Origin: Sipunculus nudus
Taxonomy: Eukaryota; Annelida; Sipuncula; Golfingiida; Sipunculidae
Assembly: GCA_026874595.1 (NCBI GenBank)
Contig: CM049310.1
Span: forward strand, 28,259,058 to 28,323,057
Length of the DNA stretch: 64,000 bases
Direction of reading: 5' to 3'
Shown: positions 11,921 to 22,836 of the stretch, in pieces
Numbering within the stretch: the stretch's first letter is position 1
How the letters are laid out: each line of letters opens with the position of its first letter
Notes under the pieces: model-generated
What the model saw: the letters and a program-made list of their open reading frames with translations, nothing else
Told to the model about the DNA's origin: nothing
The model's database searches: none
Program-made: the position numbers and the translations under genes

Positions 11921-13828
11921 AACAAGGGACCCATGGGTCACAGCGCTCAGCTGAAGTTTGAAATTTTTGCAAATACAAAATATGCAAAATATTCTATTGT
12001 AATGTTTTTCATTTATATAAGAATATGAGAAGCTAATCTTGAGGAAAGGGGCCCTCCTACTTGGTTATAGTAAAGTTCTAAATATATGATTGCAAACTAA
12101 TACTCTGACAAGACTGTCATGAAGAAAAACAGTAAAAGTTTTGAGATAATGTGATGCATATGAAATTTACAGATGGACAGGCAAGTGGACAGAATGGACT
12201 AATACCTTTATTTCACTTTCAAGGTAATAATCCATTTAAGTTTATATATAAGCCTTTTTTTAGCATATCCACTTTTTCCATTAAAAGTGTTTATCTGAAT
12301 CATTTTTTTTTATCTACAAGTTTTATAAATTTTTAATAAAAAAACTGAAAATATAAGTTAAAATATTAGAATTGTTGTAAAAGTTGCAATCATTATATAT
12401 CCAGAGTGAAGCTCATATTGGGTTATATTATGCATACACATATATTTTATTATTTTTAATTCACAAATGTTTAAGCTGAATTTAAAAGAAAATAATGCCA
12501 TAACATAGCATCTACAAGATTATTCCTTGAATCACTATTAAAAAGTTTTGCACATTGGAGAATTCAGTACATACTTAATTTCATTCACCGAGATAAAATA
12601 AAAGATTCAGTAAATTTGATAAAATAAAACATCTTTTAAAAAAAAGTATACACACTGTTGGTTGAATGAGGGACAAACAATATCATTGTGCTAATTACTA
12701 TCTCAGCTTTAATTTATTACTGGAATTAATAGTCAATTTCACACCTGGTGAAGTTTTTACTCTTCTGAAGTAAGGAATTACTTATCTGATGAACATCCAC
12801 ACTTTCATAGCAATACACCACTTTGTGGACACAATTAAATGTGCACTTTAATCATTGTAACCCTGTAGGTACAATACAAAATCTGAAATGTAGCATAGCC
12901 TAGAATAAGAATGAATCAAATACAGAAAATAATAACATTCATCTAGTTTATGCACAATCTGGGGGGAGGGGGGGGGGAGTGCAGGGCAGAGGGGAAGCCT
13001 GCTGGTAGTGGCCAAGCTGACCCAAGGCAAGCTGCCTGGGGTGGGTTACATAATGCAAGTGAAGGCTGTACTACTAGGTGGGCTAGATGTAAACAACACT
13101 TGACATGGTGTATGAAAACTTGAATAAAATCTACTCTTTTCAATCAATTCCTTTGAAATTTCAGATTTTAAAAGATTGAATCCTTATGTATATATGCTGT
13201 GAAAATTAAATCAACAGTGCTTACAGGGAAAAAACGTGCCATTGCCAAAGTTGGACAAAATTTTAGGTATTGATTTTTTATTTATGCTAATAACTTGAAA
13301 AATTTGCAAAATTCAGATCTAATTTTGGGTAAATAATTGAATCTTGATTAAATAAAGTTATATTCCTGAAAAAAAGTCTCTAGTTTCAGCAATTATCATG
13401 TTAGAGGAGTAAATATACTTCCTGATTTTTTAAAAATTGCATTATATTTTGGCCCATAACTTCAAAATAATACCCAACACTGATCTAATTTTTGGTATGT
13501 TCATAAAAAATGTATGGAAGAATATAAATTCTAAATATGATCAAAAACAGATCAGTGGTTTTGATATTAGGCAGCCTTAAAGTGTTACAATGGCTTTTTT
13601 TTATTGAAAACGGAGGTTTTTCCTTAATATCTCAAAGGAACGAAGCCCTAATGACCCAATTTTTGGTATGGTAGGAGATTTTGGGGACATCTAATGTTAT
13701 GCAAAATTTTGGAATCGTAGGTCCAACAGTTTCAAAACGTGCCCTGTAAACGGACGTCCGGACGGACGGACGACGGACAATGGACCACGACTATAGCTCA
13801 GATGACTTATAGTCAGCTGAGCTAAAAA
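11921..13828 (+). mobile_element. Long dispersed repeat, copy A
   Basis: The left end has ACCCATGGGTCACAGC followed by GCTCAGCTGA. The right end has a GACGGACGGACGACGGAC tract, then TATAGCTCAGATGACTTATA and GTCAGCTGAGCTAAAA. Copies B (33690-34642) and C (37666-39238) have both ends in the same order, and share internal blocks such as CAGATCTAATTTTGGGTA and TGAAAAAAAGTCTCTAG. A purine-rich tract (G-runs at 12961-12978) precedes the conserved right half in every copy. The ends share only the short inverted motif GCTCAGCTGA. No coding capacity is visible, so this is probably a non-autonomous element of a family I cannot name. Confidence 0.7.
12961..12978 (+). repeat. Poly-G tract in dispersed-repeat copy A
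   Basis: Eighteen bases with a single interrupting A; a potential G-quadruplex. Similar G-runs occur near 18731, 21190, 34121 and 61952. Confidence 0.9.
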
Positions 13829-14330
13829 TAATATGGTAATTAATTTTGAAAATATAATATGAAAATATAATATATAATTAAAAATATGAAAATATCATAA
13901 AAACTGGAATACGTATGTTTTATCAAATTCATGATCTTTTTCGCGATGAAGAAATTTTTATTGTCATCGGCGCGAGGCTGGTCAGAATATCGCCGTCTAT
14001 TGACAATAGAACACACTAAATACACTAAAATATTGTGCTGGGTATCAAAATGTCTTATTATTGACTAAAAGGAAATAATAACTCATGATTGATTAAAATG
14101 TATTTAAACATACAAGTGAGCTGCGTATGTAATAGTTTGCAATACCTGTGCAAGAGAGTCGAGCATAGCTAAAACATTATAACGAAAACTGGCACTCTAT
14201 ATATATAATACATGATCTCATCTTTCAAAATAATAAAATGTAATTAATAAGAAGATAAAGTGCTGATTCACCGTGTACTGGTCTTAAACAGTACAGTATA
14301 AGAAAAAACTAACGTCGCTTGAGCAGAACC
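13829..14330. other. AT-rich spacer, nothing recognised
   Basis: Contains AT-rich near-repeats of AAAATATAATAT type at 13845-13895 and no supported gene. Confidence 0.5.
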
Positions 14331-15959
14331 ATTAAAAGAGAATGAAAACGAACCCTTCAGAGGCTAAACACGGGACAACAGGCGCTTGATTCGATTTGAG
14401 AACTTCCACTCCTGAGATATGAGCAATTTTCACCAAAAGCAGATGTACGGATGGATGCCACAGGAAAATGATTGTAGGTGGCTGCAACAGTCTTGAGTAC
14501 AAGATGGAGGAGTCCAAGATCTATGAATTTGGACAATTTCAGGCAAACATGGCAAGTCACTCCTGAGAAAAGGGCATTTATTTATTCTACAAAACCGGGT
14601 GGCGCCATCTGTCTGGTTTACCAGAAAATTTTCAAGATGGATGGACATGCCAAATTTCAGATCAATATCTTGATCAATATCTTGAACCATATGAGCAATT
14701 TTCACCAAAAGTAAATATAGTGATGAATGCCACGCGAAAATTACTGCAGACGGCGCCACCAGTCTTGTTTATGAGATGTAGGTGTTGAGGATCTATGAAC
14801 ATGCACAATTTCAACCTAATACATTGAAGAACCACTAAGACGAACAGATGGCAAATGCACAGATAGACACTACGCAAAAAGTATTGTAGGTGGCGCCACT
14901 AGTCGCAAATAGGAGATAGAGAGATCCAAGATCTATTGACATGCAAACTTTCAGCACAATACATTTAGCCACTCATGAGATATTGGCTGTGATCTAAAAG
15001 ACACCAAGATTCATACTGCACAGAAAAGATTGCCGGCGGTACCATCTGTCTATGTTAGGCACAACAACATAGGTGAAGGAACAACTATGCTAGGTTTCGG
15101 AATGATCAGTCCAAGCGTCTCAGAGGAGTTCTCTTGAAACTAACGCAGAGTTTTTGTATCACATTTTTAATTATTCTGGGGGGGTACTTAGCGAGGAGGA
15201 TATGGGTAACAGAGATCGTATTTCAGATTTCCATAGAGACTTTTCATGGACCTCCTTTGATGTCAAGTTAGAAAATTCAAGGTCAAGCGGTAAGGATTTG
15301 TGCCCTATTAACAGATGACAGCTTCTTTGAAAGTTTCAAAAATAGAGAAAAAAATTGTAAAAATTAGAAAAATACACATGGTGCCACCAGTTTTTTATTA
15401 TTCTGGGGGGTACTTCAGAGCCCCATAGCTCACAGGTTATGGGTACAAGAGACCTAATTTCAGGTTTCCAAGGAGATTTTTTATGGACCTCCCTGGAAGT
15501 AAAGTAAGAAGATTCAAGGTCAAAAGGTTATGATTTGTGCCCTGTTAACAGATGACAGCTTCTTTGAAGGTATCAAAAATAGAGAAAAAAATCGTAAAAA
15601 TGAGAAAAATACAGATGGCGCCACCAGTTTGCATGAACTGTCGGAACACTCCATGATCAATATTCATGCAAAGAATCATGGTGATCAAGGCAGTAGTTAT
15701 TCAGATACTGAAGCTTTTGTATCAAATTTTTTATTATCCTGGGGGTACTTCGGAGACCCATAGCTCGGAGAATACGGGTATCAGAGACCTTATTTCAGGT
15801 TTCCAAGGAGATTTTTCATGGACCTCCCTGGATGTAAAGTAAAAAGATTCCAGGTCCAGTGGTTACGATATGTGCTCTGCTAACGGACGGCCAGACGGAC
15901 GGACGCCGGACAAAGGGTGATCGCTATAGCTCAGTTGATTTCAGTCAGCTGAGCTAAAA
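14331..15959 (+). repeat. Degenerate tandem repeat block with GGTGGCGCCACC-like cores, ending in the GCTCAGCTGA right end
   Basis: Units of roughly 120-150 bp each carry a variant of the palindrome GGTGGCGCCACC (near 14478, 14598, 14749, 14889, 15035). They then have an imperfect 'aaatttcag ... ccactcctgagatatgag' phrase. From 15170 a longer unit (GACCTCC, AGATTTTT, GGTCAA) appears three times. The block closes with a GACGGACGGACGCCGGAC tract and CAGCTGAGCTAAAAA, like the dispersed repeat. It is related to the cleaner array at 42660-43530. Confidence 0.7.
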
Positions 15960-16105
15960 AAATCCTGTTTTTTTTTTTTTGCTTTGTCCATTCGAAGTGG
16001 CCTTCCATCTTGAAGCTAGTTCATTATGACCTCGGCTACCTAAGTGCCGTGACCTAAAATCCTGCAATTCTATTAGTTCGCACGCGAGAATAAAACTTGA
16101 CACCG

Positions 16106-16119
16106 TGCAACATGTTGCA
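16106..16119. repeat. Perfect 14 bp palindrome with clustered relatives
   Basis: TGCAACATGTTGCA equals its own reverse complement. Related copies follow within 100 bp (AAACATGTTGCAG near 16140, AAAATGTTGCGCAAC near 16193). It could be a small decayed inverted-repeat element. Confidence 0.6.
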
Positions 16120-16739
16120 TGAAAAAGAACCGTTTCTTGAAACATGTTGCAGATTACTTGGAATATGAAACATTTTGCCATACATTCATGCAAAATGTTG
16201 CGCAACAAATTCCCTAGTGTATTGCCGGCTTTAGAAATCGACCACTAAATAAATAAAAACCCGTAATTTAATTCTATTGTTCCATACAACACTTCCTAAT
16301 ATCAACATCTGAAAATACTAGAAATATAAAGTTTTTGAAGAGAAGTTTTCGAGTTATGGAAAACGGGTGCGCCATCTGTCGTGTTGATGATAAAACTTAC
16401 TTCTGCGGCTGTATTTGAAAGTGCCCTCGAAGCAGTAAGGGTGTGTATGACCAAGACATCGCTAATTCCCTCATAGGTTTAATTACAAATACTGGGAAAT
16501 GTCACCGTCATTGTATTTCAAAATACTCGAAGTTCACAAGGGCCTTTCCACTAGGAAACCACCGTGTCATTTGCAATTAATTTAAGAAAATAATAATTAT
16601 AAGGAAATACCCAGAAATTATCCGACCTTTCCGCAATAATTCAGGGATTTTAGGCTTCATGAAATGTACAGCATTATCATGACAACCAATGTGACGTATG
16701 AAATTTACACACGCGCTGGATTAGTTTTGTTTTTCAGCT

Positions 16740-16853
16740 TGCACCGCGATCTCTGTTTGCAGCCTCTCTTTGGAATAGCTTAGCAGACGACATCGATCGG
16801 TCAGTCTTCTATAAGGATGCAAAAAGGCCTCCGATGTGACCGGATGTGGTGAG
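16740..16853 (+). other. Exon-like segment (possible terminal exon or retroelement remnant)
   Basis: A pyrimidine-rich stretch and TTTTTCAG precede an open frame (LAPRSLFAASLWNSLADDID...) that stops at TGA near 16840, with a donor-like GTGAGT just after. The phrase SLWNSLADDI resembles the end of some non-LTR reverse transcriptase ORFs (typically WNSLPDDI). A LINE remnant is therefore at least as likely as a host exon. Its phase does not fit the island at 10034-10184. Confidence 0.2.
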
Positions 16854-17281
16854 TATAAAGTATCAGCCCAATTACCGTAACTTTAATTAAAAAAAGAAAA
16901 TGTAAATAATAGTGTTGAGAAGATAACTATTTATGTTCAAACCGCAAAACGCTCATTTATCAAAGGTGCACGACAACATCCACAAAATTAATTTATTTTG
17001 ATACTAAGGTCCTAGGAATTAGTACAAAATCATCCCATTGACCTTGAAGTAGACATCTATATGGGACATTAAGATTTTGCTTCAAGCTAGGTCTCGTGGG
17101 TTATTTTTATGAGAAAAAGTTATTATTCGGTATTAGTGATTATGGTAACCATTGAATTTACCCCCTGCTAGCAGCTTATTGAATTTTGGTCCTCTGAATA
17201 TTAAATAATATTTTAATGTGCAAACCCTGGTATCTTCTTTCAACTGTAGACCCGAGGTATTCAAGAAAACTAGGTATGATA

Positions 17282-17970
17282 AAACCATTTATTATCAAAG
17301 GTTAATATCAAGAAGACAGTAAAATAACCAAAATGTCAATGGCGTTCCATTTATGCAAATCCGGTGCTCTCTCAACATAAAATTATTCAGTTTTCACTAT
17401 TATTTATCGGGAAAAAATTGAATAAGTAGTCATCAGCAACATTGTTATAGGGATTTCTTGTTAAAAGTTTCATAGCTCAATTCTAAAATTCACTTAGTTA
17501 TCTGAAGAAAACTGGTTGTCTTTGTTCAGGTACTTGGTAACAAGGGGACGGGAAGGACGCGGACTCATGTACTAGGACTCCCTCTCCTGTAAAATTGTAT
17601 ACTTGTCTCATACGGCGTTCTTCCTCTAATTAACGTGATCTTGATAATTATTTTGTATTTGTAATTTGCTAATATTTTTGAGATATAATGTGAGACAGTG
17701 TATTTCATCCCAGACAGGTTTTGATTATGGGTGTTTTTGTATGGTTGGATTTGATGACTATATACATGTGCAAGTGAAACAGCAGAGGTAAGATCAAACA
17801 ACCTCCGACCGTACGTGAAAAAAGGTATTAGAAAGGCTAAACATGACAAAACTTGGCATTGTGACATCAAAGGTTAATATCTAGAACACACTAAATATCA
17901 CCAAATGTCTGTTGCGTTCCATTTATGCTATTCTGACCTTTTATCGACATGAAATTTTACAATTTTCAAA
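17282..17970. repeat. Pair of short spacer duplications about 572 bp apart
   Basis: CAAAGGTTAATATC, then CCAAAATGTC and GCGTTCCATTTATGC, occur in order near 17297-17360 and again near 17869-17930. The region between them includes copy 2 of the 11632-11910 segment, so this spacer has been rearranged by duplication more than once. Confidence 0.6.
17610..17815. repeat. Spacer segment duplicated from 11632-11910, copy 2
   Basis: Matches copy 1 in several ordered blocks, including TTAACGTGATCTTGATAATT and ACAACCTCCGA. An open frame of 101 codons on the - strand covers it but is not shared by copy 1, so it is not coding. Confidence 0.75.
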
Positions 17971-18330
17971 AGCATCATGTCTTCCTCTCACCAGCGGGCC
18001 ACTTGTAAATGGACTTAAAAGTGTAAGTGTTGTGCTGAAGTGCGCGTGTGTGTACATGAAAGAATCAAATCTAAAATCGATAAAAAGGCATGATTTGTGA
18101 TTTTTAAAAGAGCTAAAAACAGAAAAAAATAAACAGTTACAAAACTCTGAGTAGAAGATCCGCTGATATAACAAAGAGGATTTAAATAGACTAAGAAACT
18201 AAAGATGTGCAAATATCGAGCGGACCAAATACAGGATGTCCTGAAGATTCCAAATATCTATATATAATTGTTACTATACAAGTTATTTCCATATATTCTC
18301 AAGCTAAACTGAACCAAGGTAGTTTCACGA

Positions 18331-18545
18331 TAGTAAGATAAGATAAGATAAGCCTTTATTCATCATGCAAGGCATTTAATCAGTTCGCAAGCATTTACAG
18401 CATATATATAGACAATTACAGGTATTTTAAGGTATATTATGAAATAAGTACAGACATTATAGCACATGCATCACAGAAAATTATAGCACATCATTGGCAT
18501 TATATTAATTAGATCACAGGCATTATAGCACTTCACAGGTATTAT
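18331..18545 (-). mobile_element. Probable 3' tail of a non-LTR retrotransposon
   Basis: Read on the - strand there is AATAAA (18355-18360 on +) followed directly by a (CTTAT)n-type tail at 18331-18350. That arrangement is common at the 3' ends of invertebrate LINEs. The upstream part contains imperfect repeats of ATTATAGCAC. No reverse transcriptase frame remains. Confidence 0.45.
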
Positions 18546-21500
18546 ACATACGCAAGGAGGGTACCGGTAATTATGAGGTTTAAAAAAATAAGGTATTTGC
18601 AGTGTAGGCTAATTCTAAACCAGGTTTAGATTTATTATATTTCATAGTAAATTCAGATATGGAATCAAAGTCTATAATTCTAAAAATTAAAATACTTTAT
18701 TTTCATTATATAAATATATCTGAATAGCGGGAGGGGGGGGGGAATGATTACATTGACCCCTTACCCCACTAAAAAATTAGGGGAGGGGAATATTTACTCC
18801 CCATCCTCCCAGTACTGAATCCCCTGTTGAGGACAGACCCCGGAATAAGACTAAGGTAATCGCGCCTTATTTCGGATGAGCTAAAAATAATCCATAAACA
18901 ATGCATATATTTGTGAATATTTTGCATATACAGAAGTGGTCGTTCCATATCCAACCTATAACTATTATAGGGCTTCAGGTTCTTTTGATTCTATTTATGG
19001 ATTTTATAAAGTAGCATTGAAAAAAAAATTAAAGCTGGATACTTGAATATAAATTGTGAATAACCGTTGTCCAGTATAATCTCACTGGAGAGAAAAAATT
19101 AACGAAGGAAAAGCGTGGCCATCTACTTTCAATTCAGGGTGATTTGAGTAATCAAAGCTAATGCAAGTCAGGGAGAAATCCAAGCATACAATTGTGTGAA
19201 TTCTTGATCACAGGAAATATTTTACAGAGAATGTGGAAATATTTAAGGTACTTATATCTAATAATTCAGACCTTCTGCGATCTAAGGCGATCAGAGAAAT
19301 TGTGAGTTTGGAGACGGACTCTGTTTATTAAGTCTTCCACTCTCTCTTTCACCTTCATGCACGCCAAGACAAACAACACATCTTTCAGATTAAACTGATA
19401 TATTCTGAACATTTTATTCCCACAGGCATCTAGTTACCACGTAGCTTTATGAAAGCAGCAACAAACATAATAATCGTGCAGGAACTTCAGGCGTTCATTT
19501 CTATAGACACTGACGAAATCAGCTTTGCGGATCTTTAAACGGGCCCTTATCTCAAACTGTATTAACCAAAACTTTAACATACGGTTAAGAACGCATTCCT
19601 TATTTTAATTTTCAACTGGATAATATTCTGACGTGCTGCATGTGTCATAAGGACTCTTTCTTTACAAAATATAAAGACAGCAGCACAGTATATGGGTACT
19701 GACAGGTATGTCGCTCAGCATCTTCTTGAAAAAGAAGCAATGTTGCCGTTAACTTCTACAGCGATACACCGTGTTTCGGTCCAAGTGTTAATTTCTGCCT
19801 GAGGAAGGCGAACCAGTTCGGTGGTTCAAAGATTAACTACTGAGCTGAAGGCACTGCTATTGGCTCCGGTGTTGTTTACCTTATCTGTATATATTACATT
19901 ACTGGTTATTGCTACGATTTTAACTTTACTTTGTCCTGAATTCAACTGCCTCTTCTGCTTGTCCATCTGCTTTGTGGCAGAGGATGCAAAAATAAGCAAC
20001 AGTAATGGTGGCGGTTCAGGTTGAAATGTCATATAACTAAATAACTGCAAACGTATATGACACCTTTGCATGTTTTAATGGTGCTTTTGTGCGTTTTTAC
20101 GTATGACTAGAAACGAGTGCACTATGACAGAAACTGAAAGCATTTTTGATTCTGGATCGATGAAATGCAACGAGGGCATTGCCGACACCGGACTTCCAAA
20201 TTATGGTTATACTAACAGATACTCGAAGTGTGACTGATACCTATGTCCAACTGTTTAAGGACAAGATCATCAACGTGCACATGGTTTTAGCTTCAAAAGG
20301 TGGAACAAGAGGAATTTTGTGAATGTCAAAACTAACATGCCTGTTGACATCATTTTGTGTACAAGGACAGTTCACAAGTCAATCTGACTTTCCCCAATTC
20401 CTTGAGCTACCCAGAATTAGGCACTAATATTAACAAATTAACATACAGGCACTGGTGCCACCAGCGTCCACACCCTTCTTTTTATTACAATGTGTATCAA
20501 ATGTTCATTTTACCTGTCGTTTATCAACAGAACTTCAAAATTATTCTCATAATATTTCCAATATATCCAAATATTATTGTCTGCAATTACTATCTTCCAA
20601 GGGAGTGGGCATTTGCCTTTTATAAAGATTAACTTAATTAAAATGCTGTAGAAAAGATTAAAAATTAAAGTTTAGTCATTTCAGTGAAAGGGACATGTAT
20701 TCAGAATGCAACAATAAAACCGTTACCTTGTTGTTCTAGCGAGTTTATGAGCTAAGACAACGACTGCTAGACTCGGGTCTATAATATGACATTTCAGCTT
20801 CTTACACAATGACTGGCAAATCATGGGCAAAGGTGTGGCACATTCTGTAACAAATCACTGTACAACAACAAAAACGCAATAATATATAAACTCATGCAAA
20901 TTTTACAATGGAGAATGTATCACACCCCAGGTAACTGAAGTTCAAACATACTCAGTACTAATATATTTCATCACTCAAGGTAAATTCATATAAATGTTAA
21001 AGGTGTCATACTACAGAAATCACCAATATAATAGCTGGAGAGTGAAAAAGTGAATTGTGTTCATATGTATAGAGGGCTGTAAATATTCAGAGGCTCAAAC
21101 CCAGGCATGTATGTTAGTACTGTCAGTGTATGCAATAGATTTATTAATGTTATTCCTATGGGTATGTATACATGGTCTGTGTGTGTGGTGGGGAGGGGGG
21201 GAGGGAGGGCAGGGGTGCTAACTCCTGTGCTCCCATTACTGTTTCTTCTCTATAAGGAATCGCCCATGTTACAGATTAATTCAACCTGCCTCTATGAGTA
21301 TATCCTAAAATAAGCGTAAGCAATGCTGCACTTTACCTGACAAAACAGTGAACATACATATAATGTACTAACATTACCCTATTACCAGAATGCTCTGAAG
21401 TGCAAATACAAAGTACAGGATATTTGTTCATATTTCCACAGAAATGGCTGTCATAAACACTGGAATTTCCACCTGATCTGCAATGAGAGCTGTATAAGGC

Positions 21501-22651
21501 TGGGTTCTGCACAGGGGTGGTCCTGAAGTGATCTGGGAACACTGAGGGCCTATGTGGACTGGGGATAGTCTACAATGTAATGACTTTTTAGTGATCATGT
21601 TTCTTGGCAGTGCAACCTATCTGCATCCTTTTATACAAGAACATTCCTCTAATGCAGATAAGAATACCCATATAAGAATAAGCAGATAAAAAATTAAGAA
21701 CAAGCATTGTTCTTGTGCTTTCAGCATTACTTTCTGGAGGTGACCTGATATATATATAATTCTTCTGGTAAGTATAAGTAACCATCAATAGTTTAAACTT
21801 GTTGAACCACACACTACAAAACACATGATCCATGTAACTTCAAAAACAATCACCAAGTCAAATTATATACATAACCTATGAATAAAGGAGCTGCTATGCT
21901 GAAGATAATATGGGTGTGCTTGCTGTTATGCACTTACTCTAGGTATGGCGTGGTTCACTAGCTAAAAGGACAGTCACAATAAAAGCAACCTTTGAAATAA
22001 CTTTTACAAATCTGCTGCCTTAGTACATTTTCTAAATAACACGACTGTTATAACATGATTCTAATTTCTAATTAACAAATAATTCTGTTTTGCATATTAG
22101 TTTGACATGCTGTCATGTCCATATCCAAAATAAATACAACTAGCTACAAATTATAAACTCATATCAAGCAAGAAATTTTTCTTCAACTCAATCTTCTAAA
22201 GCCATATTCTTGCTACAACCTGGTCAATCACATGAACATTCCTCTGGGTCACATGACTGCTCAGCTAAATCACATGACCTACTACACATGATCATAACAA
22301 AAACAACAATTTCATAACAATATGAACTATTTAATTAACAAATCAAGTCGACGGTGTAACTGTTGTGCATTCTTTTTGCATTAGTTTAATTAAAACTGTG
22401 CAGTGCATAATCCTGTTATAAATGATTTCATTTGAATTATGAACATTCAGGTTAATGTGTGGAACCAGTGACATCTCAGTTCAAACACACACAATCACCA
22501 TACAATTATTTTAAAAAATATTTATAAAGCTTGCAATCTATAATTCATATAAATTACATATATCAACTTATAACAAACAGCAGTTTATAACAAAACACGT
22601 GTGAGAGATTCTAACACATAAGCAAATGTACAAACACATGGTAGTCTTGAT
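18546..22651. other. Intergenic spacer downstream of NAPRT
   Basis: No supported gene. A GAGGAAGGCGAACCAG phrase near 19801-19816 resembles 3' regions of some retroelements but cannot be assigned. G-rich tracts lie at 18725-18743 and 21180-21213. CpG becomes sparse from about 20.7 kb rightward. Confidence 0.5.
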
Positions 22652-22657
22652 TTTATT
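22652..22657 (-). terminator. Candidate poly(A) signal of NAPRT
   Basis: AATAAA on the - strand, about 100 bases beyond the NAPRT stop codon. It is well placed for a short 3' UTR; no transcript evidence is available. Confidence 0.5.
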
Positions 22658-22758
22658 CACAGTGTCTTGTAATCACAGTCTCTCCAGTGGAAATGGTGGG
22701 TTTTCATCCCGCAGTGAATGCCACTATTGATAAAGATTGCCTCTCATGGGCAGTTTAT

Positions 22759-22836
22759 CTATGACAGTTCTCCAATAGGTGCACTCTCAAGCCACAGTGT
22801 GTGGATAAAATGGTACAGACTGTCACTCACAGAGAC
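22759..22836 (-). CDS. NAPRT: NAPRT terminal exon N
   Basis: 78 nt including the TAG stop at 22759-22761. Encodes [20 protein letters not shown] and IGELS, aligning with the human C-terminal VVLSERLQALVNSL. Confidence 0.94.
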   Translation of the reverse strand, partial: VSVSDSLYHFIHTLWLESAPIGELS

